A stretch of DNA of 5,699 nucleotides from UBA969 sp041694635 (GTDB lineage Bacteria; Planctomycetota; Planctomycetia; Gemmatales; Gemmataceae): NCBI GenBank assembly GCA_041694635.1, contig JBDNHI010000084.1:1-5699 (forward strand). The letters run 5' to 3'. Each line of letters opens with the position of its first letter. Within the stretch, counting starts at the first letter, position 1. The position numbers and the translations under genes were made by a program. Under the pieces are notes generated by a model. The model was not told where the DNA came from. It saw only the letters and a list, made by a program, of their open reading frames with translations, and ran no database searches. Of the stretch, positions 1 through 5,436 are shown in pieces.

Positions 1-103
1 CAGGTTTTTTGCCAAAGAACAAATTACCTGGAATTATTCCTGCGTGAACCGGCCCGAGACAAGAAGCGCCAAGCATCATCACTAGAAAAAAACGGCTGTC
101 CAT
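1..103 (-). CDS. N-terminus of a secreted hypothetical protein, cut by the window edge
   Basis: An ATG at 103..101 on the minus strand opens a frame that stays open to the window edge (34 codons). The translation starts MDSRFFLVMMLGASCLGPVHA and looks like a Sec signal peptide: an Arg near the start, a hydrophobic stretch (residues 5-16) and a V-H-A site for signal peptidase I cleavage after residue 21. The mature part would begin GIIPGNLFFGKKP. A strong Shine-Dalgarno, GGAGGG (113..108), lies 4 nt upstream and supports this start. Cys15 is preceded by G-A-S, a poor lipobox, so a lipoprotein is less likely than a soluble exported protein. The function cannot be told from 34 residues. The gene diverges from the oxidoreductase at 427. 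The main uncertainty is that only the N-terminus is visible. Confidence 0.68.
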   Translation of the reverse strand, partial: MDSRFFLVMMLGASCLGPVHAGIIPGNLFFGKKP

Positions 104-426
104 GATTCCCTCCAAAGCAGCCAGATCCAAACAGAAATAGTTTGATATGAAGGATAAATCGGCGAATCGCAGTGAATAGTCATTGTGTTTTTGACTTTGG
201 ATGAACTAAATACGGTTTGAGAAACTGCAACATCGATATAAATTAACATCGTTTAAAAACTTGTAGCGGTTATAGACAAAATGCCTTTTACTCCTTTTAT
301 GATGCACCAAAGCAAAATCTTTACAACCGTTACATTTTATATTTCTTAAGCCTTGGGAATTGCAAGGGTTCAGGTTATCATTAGCACTTTACTAAATATT
401 GACTTACCTAGTTTGAGAGGTTCAAA
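104..426. other. Divergent intergenic region (323 bp), no gene seen
   Basis: This AT-rich stretch lies between the minus-strand secreted-protein start and the plus-strand oxidoreductase start, so it should carry both promoters. I see no convincing reading frame in it. A TTGACT at 191-196 and another at 399-404 resemble -35 hexamers, but neither has a good -10 at 16-18 nt. An imperfect inverted pair, GTAGCGGTTAT near 262-272 and ACAACCGTTAC near 324-334, matches at about 9 of 11 positions and is far apart. The plus-strand gene has a modest Shine-Dalgarno, GAGAGG (415-420), 6 nt before its ATG. No terminator, tRNA or strong hairpin was found. Confidence 0.6.
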
Positions 427-1455
427 ATGATTCGTATTGGATTAGCTGGAATTGGTTTTATGGGGATGATTCATTACCTGGCTTCGCAGAAATTAAAGGG
501 GGCCAAGGTTACTGCTATCTCAAGCAGAGATAGTAAAAAGCTTGCTGGAGATTGGCGTGGTATTCAAGGAAACTTTGGACCTGCAGGCACTAAAATGAAT
601 CTTAATTCTCAAAAAAAATACGAGAACTTTGAAACTATGATTGCAGACCCTGATATCGATTTGATTGATATCTGTTCGCCCACAAATATGCACCCTGAAA
701 TGGCAATAACTGCGCTAAAAGCAGGCAAGCATGTTCTTGTGGAAAAAAGTATTGCTTTAGATACCAAGTCGGCAGACGCTATGGTCAAAGCTGCAAAAAA
801 TGCGGGTAAGCTTCTTATGGTTGCACATGTTTTACCTTTCTTTCCTGAATTCGCTTTTGCTTTCGATGCAATCCAATCAGAGAAATATGGCAGGTTACAG
901 GCTGCTCATTTTACAAGGGTTATCTCTAAACCCGATTGGTCAAAAGATATAGATGATAGTTCCAAAACTGGCGGACCCGCTGTTGATCTTCATATCCACG
1001 ACACCCATTTCATCGGCCTTATTGCTGGCGTTCCCGGTCGCCTCTTTTCCAACGGCATCACTTCCAATGAGGGAACTGTTGAGTTCCTTACCACGCAATA
1101 TCTTTATGGCGATAACGGCCCTGCTATTTCTTCTAGCAGCGGTTGGTTAAGTATGAAAGGCCAGACTTTCGTACACGGTTTTGATATCTATTTGGAAAAA
1201 GCCACTCTCCGTTACCATTCCTTTGGGCAACCTCTTACCCTACTAACTCACGATGGGAAATCGAAACAACCAAAACTTAGTGGCGGGGGCGACCCCATTT
1301 TTTCTTTCACCAGAGAAATTCAAACCGCTGTTGATGGCGTTATTAAAAATAAAGAACCCGAGTTATTAAGCGGCGCATTAGCAAGAGACGCTTTGGTTCT
1401 TTGTCATAAAGAAATTCAATCGGTACATACGGGGAAAGAAGTCATAATAAGATAG
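427..1455 (+). CDS. Gfo/Idh/MocA family NAD(P)-dependent oxidoreductase
   Basis: This 342-residue cytoplasmic protein belongs to the Gfo/Idh/MocA dehydrogenases, which oxidise or reduce a sugar or cyclitol hydroxyl with NAD(P). The Rossmann fold starts at once with GLAGIGFMG (GxGxxG at residues 8-13), followed by 'DICSPTNMHPEMAITALKAG' (81-100) and the active-site strand GKHVLVEKSIA (100-110). The family normally has EKP there; here it is EKS, with catalytic Lys107 kept. The C-terminal domain carries GGPAVDLHIHDTH (182-194), where Asp187 and His191 match the usual D-x3-H catalytic pair. The C-terminal segment SGALARDALVLCHKEI is typical of planctomycete members. There is no Tat or Sec signal, unlike many relatives. 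The start is fixed by an in-frame TAG at 409-411 and by GAGAGG at 415-420. The substrate cannot be inferred, and no sugar-catabolism neighbours are visible. The family call is secure. Confidence 0.93.
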   Translation: MIRIGLAGIGFMGMIHYLASQKLKGAKVTAISSRDSKKLAGDWRGIQGNFGPAGTKMNLNSQKKYENFETMIADPDIDLIDICSPTNMHPEMAITALKAGKHVLVEKSIALDTKSADAMVKAAKNAGKLLMVAHVLPFFPEFAFAFDAIQSEKYGRLQAAHFTRVISKPDWSKDIDDSSKTGGPAVDLHIHDTHFIGLIAGVPGRLFSNGITSNEGTVEFLTTQYLYGDNGPAISSSSGWLSMKGQTFVHGFDIYLEKATLRYHSFGQPLTLLTHDGKSKQPKLSGGGDPIFSFTREIQTAVDGVIKNKEPELLSGALARDALVLCHKEIQSVHTGKEVIIR

Positions 1456-1464
1456 AGAAGTGAA

Positions 1465-1499
1465 GGGGAGAATTACAATTAGCCAAACTTCCCATTTTT
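1465..1499 (+). terminator. Weak candidate terminator after the oxidoreductase
   Basis: GGGGAG (1465-1470) can pair with CTTCCC (1488-1493), including one G-U pair. This leaves a 17-nt loop and is followed by ATTTTT (1494-1499). It lies 10 nt after the oxidoreductase stop. The stem is short and the loop large, so this is only a possible intrinsic terminator. The 53 bp that follow are very AT-rich and could hold the promoter of the next gene, but I could not pick a clear -35/-10 pair. Confidence 0.3.
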
Positions 1500-1553
1500 C
1501 CAATTCGATAATATTACTATTATTCTTTATTTTTCTCTAAAGCTATTTCTTTG

Positions 1554-1600
1554 CCTGACCCGAATAACACTCATAGAACTATGAATTTTATTCGGGCAGG
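1554..1600 (+). promoter_or_regulatory. Long hairpin covering the ribosome-binding region of the lipoprotein gene
   Basis: The left arm CCTGACCCGAATAA (1554-1567) pairs with the right arm TTATTCGGGCAGG (1588-1600) over 13 base pairs, with one bulged A (1558). Within the 20-nt loop, CATAG and CTATG can pair as a smaller inner stem. The only Shine-Dalgarno-like bases before the ATG at 1609 are in GGGCAGGG (1594-1601), and AGG (1598-1600) lies in the base of the right arm. No U-run follows (GTTAACTG), so it does not look like an intrinsic terminator on this strand, nor on the other. A folded leader would be expected to hide the ribosome site; this role is inferred. Confidence 0.6.
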
Positions 1601-1608
1601 GTTAACTG

Positions 1609-2349
1609 ATGAAGATTAAAACAAAGCTGTACAACTTTGTAATTCCATTAAGTTTTATGTTGTTAGCAGCAACAGGATGCCAAATCTATTATCCTGCAGA
1701 ACCATTTATAAGAGACCTGCAACCCGACTTCGCAGCCCTCACGGAAAATTCTTCCAAAAGTGCTAAATGTAAGGTTGCTATCTTTTTCATCGAAGATTTT
1801 GATTTCTGCGACTCCAGTGGATTTCGAGAATTGAATGCGCAACTTCGTGCTAGTGGTTTCAACACTACTTATTTTGGCTATTTGTATCACACGCATTACT
1901 TCGCTCAGGAAATAACCAGACTAAGTGAAAAACATCCCGATATGAGGTTTGTTGTAGTAGGACACGGTTTAGGTGGTTCTGCTGCTTATTGGGTAGCAGG
2001 AAAAGTAAACCCCGTGCCCGTAGATTTACTAATCACGATTAATTGCCACGAAAAGTTATGGGGTAAGGATCACGCCAATGTGGTGCAGAATTTACATTTA
2101 CCTGTTAATGATGTTGCAACCACTGAAGTTGAAAAGGTGGAACTCAAGTTGGGTGCAAAGGTAAATAAATCATTAGATAGCCATTTGATCATAACGCAGA
2201 TAGCAGAAATCGCGCGGGAAATAAATGAATCTAAGCAGATAAAAGAAACCAAGAAGGATAAGTGGGATTTCTTAGCGCCAAATAATCAGGGTGAAAAAGA
2301 GAAAGCGGAGCAGGCTAAGCCACCCCGCATAATGCCAAAAACTGATTAA
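1609..2349 (+). CDS. Putative lipoprotein with a degenerate alpha/beta-hydrolase-like core
   Basis: This 246-residue protein starts with a charged n-region (MKIKTK), a hydrophobic stretch (residues 9-20) and LAATGC, a plausible lipobox with Cys24 as the lipidated residue. That implies an envelope-anchored protein. The core resembles an alpha/beta hydrolase: a strand CKVAIFFIEDF (54-64), then FVVVGHGLGGSAAYWVAGK (114-132) at the nucleophile-elbow position, and a late SHLII (191-195) where a catalytic His would fall. The elbow motif GxSxG reads G118-H-G120-L-G122, so the nucleophile Ser is replaced by Gly; the nearest serine is Ser124. It may be a non-catalytic fold relative. The C-terminal 40 residues are Lys/Glu-rich and then Pro-containing, probably disordered. 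An in-frame TAA at 1603-1605 limits the start to this ATG. The stop lies 4 bp from the convergent neighbour's stop. I recognise no specific family. Confidence 0.8.
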   Translation: MKIKTKLYNFVIPLSFMLLAATGCQIYYPAEPFIRDLQPDFAALTENSSKSAKCKVAIFFIEDFDFCDSSGFRELNAQLRASGFNTTYFGYLYHTHYFAQEITRLSEKHPDMRFVVVGHGLGGSAAYWVAGKVNPVPVDLLITINCHEKLWGKDHANVVQNLHLPVNDVATTEVEKVELKLGAKVNKSLDSHLIITQIAEIAREINESKQIKETKKDKWDFLAPNNQGEKEKAEQAKPPRIMPKTD

Positions 2350-2353
2350 CAAC

Positions 2354-3217
2354 TTAGCCCATTACAACAGGGTTACGAAGAATTCCAAGGCCATCGATTT
2401 CAATCTCACACAAATCGCCCGCCTTTAGAAACACAGGGGGCTTCCTAGCTATTCCTACTCCGGGGGGAGTTCCGGTGAAGATCAAATCTCCGGGAAGAAT
2501 AGTCATAACTTGTGTTAGATAAGCAAGGATTTGGCTCACCGAGAATATAAGCTGGCTAGTCGTACTTGACTGCATCGTTTGCCCATTGAGCCTAAGGTGG
2601 ATACCCAATTTATGTACATCTGCAATTTCATCCTTGGTGACAAGGTAAGGGCCGCAGGGGGCAAAAGTATCGAAGGTTTTACCAATCATCCACTGTTTTC
2701 CATCTTTTTCTAGTTGCCAATCTCGAGCTGAAACATCGTGCCCGATGGTATAACCAACAAGCCAATCGATTGCATTTTCAGCTTTAAGATTTTTGCCTTT
2801 ACTGCCTACGATGAGCACAAGTTCCGCTTCATAATCTACTTTTGTGCTGACGGGTGGAAGAAGAATAGGCTGGTTGTGGCCAGTAAGTGCATTTGGGAAC
2901 TTTCCAAAAACGACGGGTTCTTTTGGAATTGGCAATCCACTTTCAATTGCGTGATCGGTGTAATTAAGACCAATGCAAATCACTTTATTAGGATCAACGA
3001 TTGGGGCAGAGAAAGAAATTTTATCGGCTGGAATTTTTACAGCTTTCGTTAAATTTCCTAAGGCGTGCACCTTCCTTAACCCTTCTTCGCCTAATTCTAA
3101 AATCCCTTTTAAGCTTGCGGGCAAAGTTGAATCGGAGGCGTTTATGTCTATATGAACACCTTGATGAAATAGAACGGCTCGGTTTCCCTGTGGCGTTTGA
3201 ATGGTTGCAAGTTTCAT
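2354..3217 (-). CDS. Fumarylacetoacetate hydrolase (FAH) family protein, FAHD1/acylpyruvase-like
   Basis: This 287-residue protein has an N-terminal domain (about 1-70) and a catalytic FAH fold. Visible signatures are CIGLNYTDHAIESG (81-94), holding the His89-x-x-Glu92 pair that matches the lid dyad of FAHD1-type enzymes. DYEAELVLIVG (128-138) supplies metal ligands Glu130 and Glu132, and GYTIGHDVSARDWQ (155-168) supplies Asp161. GKTFDTFAPCGPYLV (179-193) and PGDLIFTGTPPGVG (242-255) complete the fold. All catalytic residues appear intact. The family hydrolyses or decarboxylates 2,4-dioxo acids or related acyl-pyruvates with Mg2+ or Mn2+. Automatic labels such as ureidoglycolate lyase or 2-hydroxyhepta-2,4-diene-1,7-dioate isomerase are not distinguishable here. 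GGAG (3229..3226) sits 8 nt before the ATG. The gene follows hpnD on the same strand after 77 bp, but has no known role in squalene synthesis, so it is probably a passenger or separately transcribed. Confidence 0.92.
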   Translation of the reverse strand: MKLATIQTPQGNRAVLFHQGVHIDINASDSTLPASLKGILELGEEGLRKVHALGNLTKAVKIPADKISFSAPIVDPNKVICIGLNYTDHAIESGLPIPKEPVVFGKFPNALTGHNQPILLPPVSTKVDYEAELVLIVGSKGKNLKAENAIDWLVGYTIGHDVSARDWQLEKDGKQWMIGKTFDTFAPCGPYLVTKDEIADVHKLGIHLRLNGQTMQSSTTSQLIFSVSQILAYLTQVMTILPGDLIFTGTPPGVGIARKPPVFLKAGDLCEIEIDGLGILRNPVVMG

Positions 3218-3236
3218 TACTAGATCTCCATAAAAA

Positions 3237-3264
3237 AGGTTAGATAGTTAAGGTTAGATAGTTA
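3237..3264 (-). repeat. Exact 14-bp tandem repeat (two copies) upstream of the FAH-family gene
   Basis: The unit AGGTTAGATAGTTA occurs at 3237-3250 and again, directly adjacent and without mismatch, at 3251-3264; two more bases (AG, 3265-3266) begin a third copy. On the coding strand it reads as two copies of TAACTATCTAACCT followed by a T-run. It occupies the 77-bp gap between hpnD and the FAH-family gene, 20 bp from the latter's ATG, so it lies in that gene's leader or promoter. Copy-number change could alter spacing there, but that is inference. Confidence 0.75.
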
Positions 3265-3294
3265 AGATATTATTCTAACTGCGGTTTACCAGCA

Positions 3295-4152
3295 TTAAAG
3301 TAACTTCCACGAATAGGGTAGATATTTTGCAAGCAGAATCATTTTCTTTAATGTGCTGATTCTTACTTTAGTATTAAACAGGTCGAAGCGATCTTTTTTC
3401 ATTTTCTCAAGAATTGCTTTATAGGTGTGAAGCATTGCGAGAAAAATCCCCCGCGCTGGGCCATCTAAGTACTGCGTTAATTCTAAGGCTTGCTCATAAT
3501 ACTGCCCCGCCCTATTGGCTTGAAATTCCAATAAATTGTAAAAGCATTCATCCCTGACTTCCAAGGCTAATTTATCTTCATTATAATTAAACTGACTTAA
3601 TTCTTCCTGAGGAAGGTATATCCGGCCCCTGGAATTATCTTCTTTTATATCGCGTAAGATATTGGTTAATTGCAATGCAATTCCTGCAGCTTCTGCGGGC
3701 TTAAATGCTTTTTCCGAATTAAATCCCCAGATATGAATGCAGCATAAACCAACCGCAGAAGCTACCCTATAGCAGTATTTGTAAAGGTCATCAAAGGTTT
3801 GATAGCGATGGGTATCAAGGTCCATTTCAACACCATTTAAAACATCAAGGATAAATTGGTGAGGGATATGATGCCTATTAATCATAGCAAAAAAAGCGGG
3901 GTGGATTGGGTGGGTAAAATTACCATCCAGTGCCTTTAGGGTCTGATCACGCCAATTGGCAAGGGCAATGCGGATCGATTCTTTTTCGCCTGGTTCATCT
4001 GCTAAATCGTCGCTGGTTCGCATAAAAGCATACAAGGCGCACATGGAATCGCTTTTCAATTTGGGTAGCAGATGAAAAGTAAGGTAAAAATTACCCGCAG
4101 TCGATTTAGCAAGTTTTCTGCAATATTCGAAGGAATTCTTTTCCGAGAGCAT
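3295..4152 (-). CDS. hpnD: Presqualene diphosphate synthase, HpnD type (squalene/phytoene synthase family)
   Basis: This 285-residue protein is an all-helical trans-isoprenyl diphosphate synthase of the squalene/phytoene synthase family. The first Asp-rich motif is RTSDDLADE (45-53; Asp48, Asp49, Asp52) and the second is QLTNILRDIKED (161-172; Asp168 and Asp172), both of which bind Mg-diphosphate. YCYRVASAVG (126-135), GVEMDL (107-112) and RGRIYLP (175-181) are family hallmarks, with GVEMDL favouring the HpnD branch. HpnD condenses two farnesyl diphosphates into presqualene diphosphate for the HpnCDE route to squalene. The length is normal. It lies 21 nt after hpnC and in the same frame, so the pair forms an operon. 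A Shine-Dalgarno GGAG (4167..4164) is 11 nt before the ATG, a rather long spacing. The alternative, a phytoene synthase, is less likely given the HpnC partner, but the family assignment is firmer than the exact product. Confidence 0.87.
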   Translation of the reverse strand: MLSEKNSFEYCRKLAKSTAGNFYLTFHLLPKLKSDSMCALYAFMRTSDDLADEPGEKESIRIALANWRDQTLKALDGNFTHPIHPAFFAMINRHHIPHQFILDVLNGVEMDLDTHRYQTFDDLYKYCYRVASAVGLCCIHIWGFNSEKAFKPAEAAGIALQLTNILRDIKEDNSRGRIYLPQEELSQFNYNEDKLALEVRDECFYNLLEFQANRAGQYYEQALELTQYLDGPARGIFLAMLHTYKAILEKMKKDRFDLFNTKVRISTLKKMILLAKYLPYSWKLL

Positions 4153-4173
4153 CCTGCTTCTAACTCCAACAGT

Positions 4174-5097
4174 TTAAGATTTAAATAAAAGCGGTAGGCG
4201 ATTTACCAGTGATTTCACCATTATCAATACCTTTTCCCATTTGGAAAGGGTTGGCCTTTTATTCCATACCTTGTATTCAATCTGTTTTATTTTACCAAGA
4301 ATGGCAGACCCGCCCTCTATAAATAATTCCAAATCCATTTTTCTTGCCTGGGGAACCATCGATAATAACGGCCTTCCCAAAGCGAACATCTCCTCAGATC
4401 GGGTTACGAGGTCTTCCATCATTGCAAGAAAAGCGGGGTTATAAACACGATTATTAAAATCGAAATTGTTATAACCAAATGTTTTTCTAAAATCAGCAGG
4501 GATATAAATTCTGCCCATATCGTAATCTCTTGCAACATCTTGCCAAAAGTTGGTTAGTTGTAAGGCAGTACAAATATGATCAGAATAAATGGCTTTTTCT
4601 TCACTAAAACTTTCCCACATCATTAGGACTAATCTTCCTACGGGGTTTGCAGAGTATTTGCAATAATGCAACAATTGGTCATAGGATTGGTATTCAAGCA
4701 CCAATTGATCTTGTTCGAAAGCAAAGATCAGGTCTTTGAATAATTGCTGAGGCAAACGGAATTTTTTGATCGTAACTTGCAAGGCAACAAAGATGGGGTG
4801 ATAAGGCCTACCTTGGTAACAATCGTCTAGTTCCATACGCCACCAGCGCAGGAATTCGAGTGCAGGTTGGCCTCCGCCAGTTTCGTCGCCTAGGTCGTCA
4901 GCCCACCTGCAAAAGGAATAAACAGCATAAAAATGTGGGACCAACTTACTAGGCAAAAGGAGTGAAACGATGCTAAAGTTTTCGTAATTACTATGGGTAA
5001 ATTTCTTGCAGAATTTCTGTGCAAGGTCTAGCGAGGGGACCGGGTAAGATCTTTTAGGGCCATACTTTGCCAAGGATTTTTTGAATAATAAACTCAT
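4174..5097 (-). CDS. hpnC: Hydroxysqualene synthase, HpnC type (squalene/phytoene synthase family)
   Basis: This 307-residue protein is the second squalene/phytoene synthase paralogue in the window. The N-terminal part has AKYGPKR (10-16) and YENFSIVSLLLPSKLVPHFY (38-57), typical of planctomycete HpnC. The first Asp motif is RWADDLGDE (64-72; Asp67, Asp68, Asp71); the DLGDE variant points to HpnC. The second is QLTNFWQDVARDYDMGRIYIP (180-200; Asp187, Asp191). YCKYSANPVGRLVL (145-158) is also characteristic. HpnC converts presqualene diphosphate, made by HpnD, to hydroxysqualene, which HpnE reduces to squalene. HpnE is not in this window. The start at 5097 is kept because family-like sequence begins by residue 10, although no Shine-Dalgarno is visible before it. 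A terminator at 5145-5184 separates it from csrA, so its promoter should lie within the roughly 45 bp before the ATG. The protein is cytoplasmic, possibly membrane-associated. Confidence 0.9.
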   Translation of the reverse strand: MSLLFKKSLAKYGPKRSYPVPSLDLAQKFCKKFTHSNYENFSIVSLLLPSKLVPHFYAVYSFCRWADDLGDETGGGQPALEFLRWWRMELDDCYQGRPYHPIFVALQVTIKKFRLPQQLFKDLIFAFEQDQLVLEYQSYDQLLHYCKYSANPVGRLVLMMWESFSEEKAIYSDHICTALQLTNFWQDVARDYDMGRIYIPADFRKTFGYNNFDFNNRVYNPAFLAMMEDLVTRSEEMFALGRPLLSMVPQARKMDLELFIEGGSAILGKIKQIEYKVWNKRPTLSKWEKVLIMVKSLVNRLPLLFKS

Positions 5098-5116
5098 TTA
5101 GAAATTGTAATCATTT
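5098..5116 (-). other. Six-codon leader frame whose stop overlaps the hpnC start
   Basis: On the minus strand an ATG at 5115..5113 reads ATG-ATT-ACA-ATT-TCT-AAA-TGA. The encoded peptide would be MITISK, and its TGA shares bases with the hpnC start as ATGA. Such an overlap could couple translation by re-initiation, which would matter because hpnC has no visible Shine-Dalgarno. The leader frame itself also lacks one, so this may be chance. Confidence 0.2.
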
Positions 5117-5142
5117 CGCAAAACTTTTGCGCTGATTATCAG
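5117..5142 (-). promoter_or_regulatory. Two abutting palindromes with a -10-like hexamer upstream of hpnC (candidate operator/promoter)
   Basis: Reading the minus strand, CTGATAATCAG (5142..5132; 5-bp arms, one central base) runs directly into CGCAAAAGTTTTGCG (5131..5117; 7-bp arms, one central base). Both are perfect palindromes. GATAAT (5140..5135), one mismatch from TATAAT, lies inside the first. No good -35 is found 16-18 nt upstream, where the csrA terminator stem lies. If GATAAT is the -10, transcription would start within the second palindrome, about 30 nt before hpnC, a usual place for a repressor site. The arrangement is seen; the role is inferred. Confidence 0.4.
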
Positions 5143-5144
5143 AT

Positions 5145-5184
5145 AAAAACGGAAAAGGCTCCGATTTCACTCGGAGCCTTTTCC
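5145..5184 (-). terminator. Strong intrinsic terminator of csrA
   Basis: Two 14-nt arms, GGAAAAGGCTCCGA (5151-5164) and TCGGAGCCTTTTCC (5171-5184), pair perfectly around the 6-nt loop TTTCAC. On the minus strand the stem is followed by GTTTTTATC (5150..5142), the U-run expected of a Rho-independent terminator. It begins 25 bp after the csrA stop. On the plus strand the tail is CTTAAACTTTACT, a poor U-run, so orientation favours csrA. It implies that hpnC has its own promoter. Confidence 0.9.
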
Positions 5185-5209
5185 CTTAAACTTTACTAAA
5201 TCTTAGATA

Positions 5210-5413
5210 TTATTGAATTACTGTTGCGGAGTTATCATCAATCGCTGGGGTTTCTCCAGCTTTTCCGGGAAGCAATTCTTGCCTATAGATGGGTACATCT
5301 CTTGGCGCTTCGATTCCCAACCTAATTTTGCCTCGGTCTATATCAACTACGGTGATGCACACATTTTCACCAATATAAATCTTTTCTCCAAGTTTTCGAC
5401 TGAGTACTAACAT
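5210..5413 (-). CDS. csrA: Carbon storage regulator CsrA (RNA-binding translational regulator)
   Basis: The 67-residue protein begins MLVLSRKLGEKIYIGENVCI, the classic CsrA N-terminus, with Leu4 and Arg6 in the RNA-binding strand. KIRLGIEAPRDVPIYRQEL (29-47) follows, with Arg44 in the second binding strand. CsrA is a small swapped homodimer that binds GGA-containing RNA, often over ribosome sites, to control metabolism, motility or surface growth. A longer in-frame start at 5455 would add 14 residues, but it is rejected: AGGAGG (5427..5422) sits 8 nt before the ATG at 5413, and the family starts at MLVLSRK. The tail after residue 50 is short, acidic and probably disordered. No fliW or flagellar gene is adjacent. 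Its own Shine-Dalgarno contains GGA motifs, so autoregulation is plausible. The gene ends in a strong terminator and appears monocistronic, at least on its 3' side. Confidence 0.96.
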   Translation of the reverse strand: MLVLSRKLGEKIYIGENVCITVVDIDRGKIRLGIEAPRDVPIYRQELLPGKAGETPAIDDNSATVIQ

Positions 5414-5436
5414 TTCGCTATCCTCCTGCGCGCAAA
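5414..5436 (-). promoter_or_regulatory. csrA: csrA ribosome-binding site, possible CsrA self-binding site
   Basis: On the minus strand AGGAGG (5427..5422) lies 8 nt before the csrA ATG and decides the start. It sits in the loop AGGAGGATA (5427..5419) between CGC (5430..5428) and GCG (5418..5416), which can form a 3-bp stem, optionally lengthened by TTT/AAA outside. GGA in a hairpin loop over a ribosome site is the known CsrA target geometry, but this stem is short. Confidence 0.55.

Noticed and set aside
191..196. TTGACT as a -35 element for the oxidoreductase gene
   Set aside because: No -10-like hexamer falls at the right distance, and it is over 230 bp from the start codon.
1663..2252. 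Minus-strand frames (77 and 60 codons) opposite the lipoprotein gene, and a 65-codon plus-strand frame (953-1150) inside the oxidoreductase
   Set aside because: They have shadow-frame composition and no ribosome site or family features, and the real genes on the other strand or frame explain the open frames.
2738..3243. Several plus-strand frames opposite the FAH-family gene
   Set aside because: They lie antisense to a well-conserved enzyme, have no recognisable motifs, and overlap one another in different frames.
3295..5097. hpnC and hpnD as a recent tandem gene duplication
   Set aside because: Their Asp motifs (ADDLGDE against SDDLADE) and flanking signatures differ as expected for the ancient HpnC and HpnD branches, so they are old paralogues kept together.
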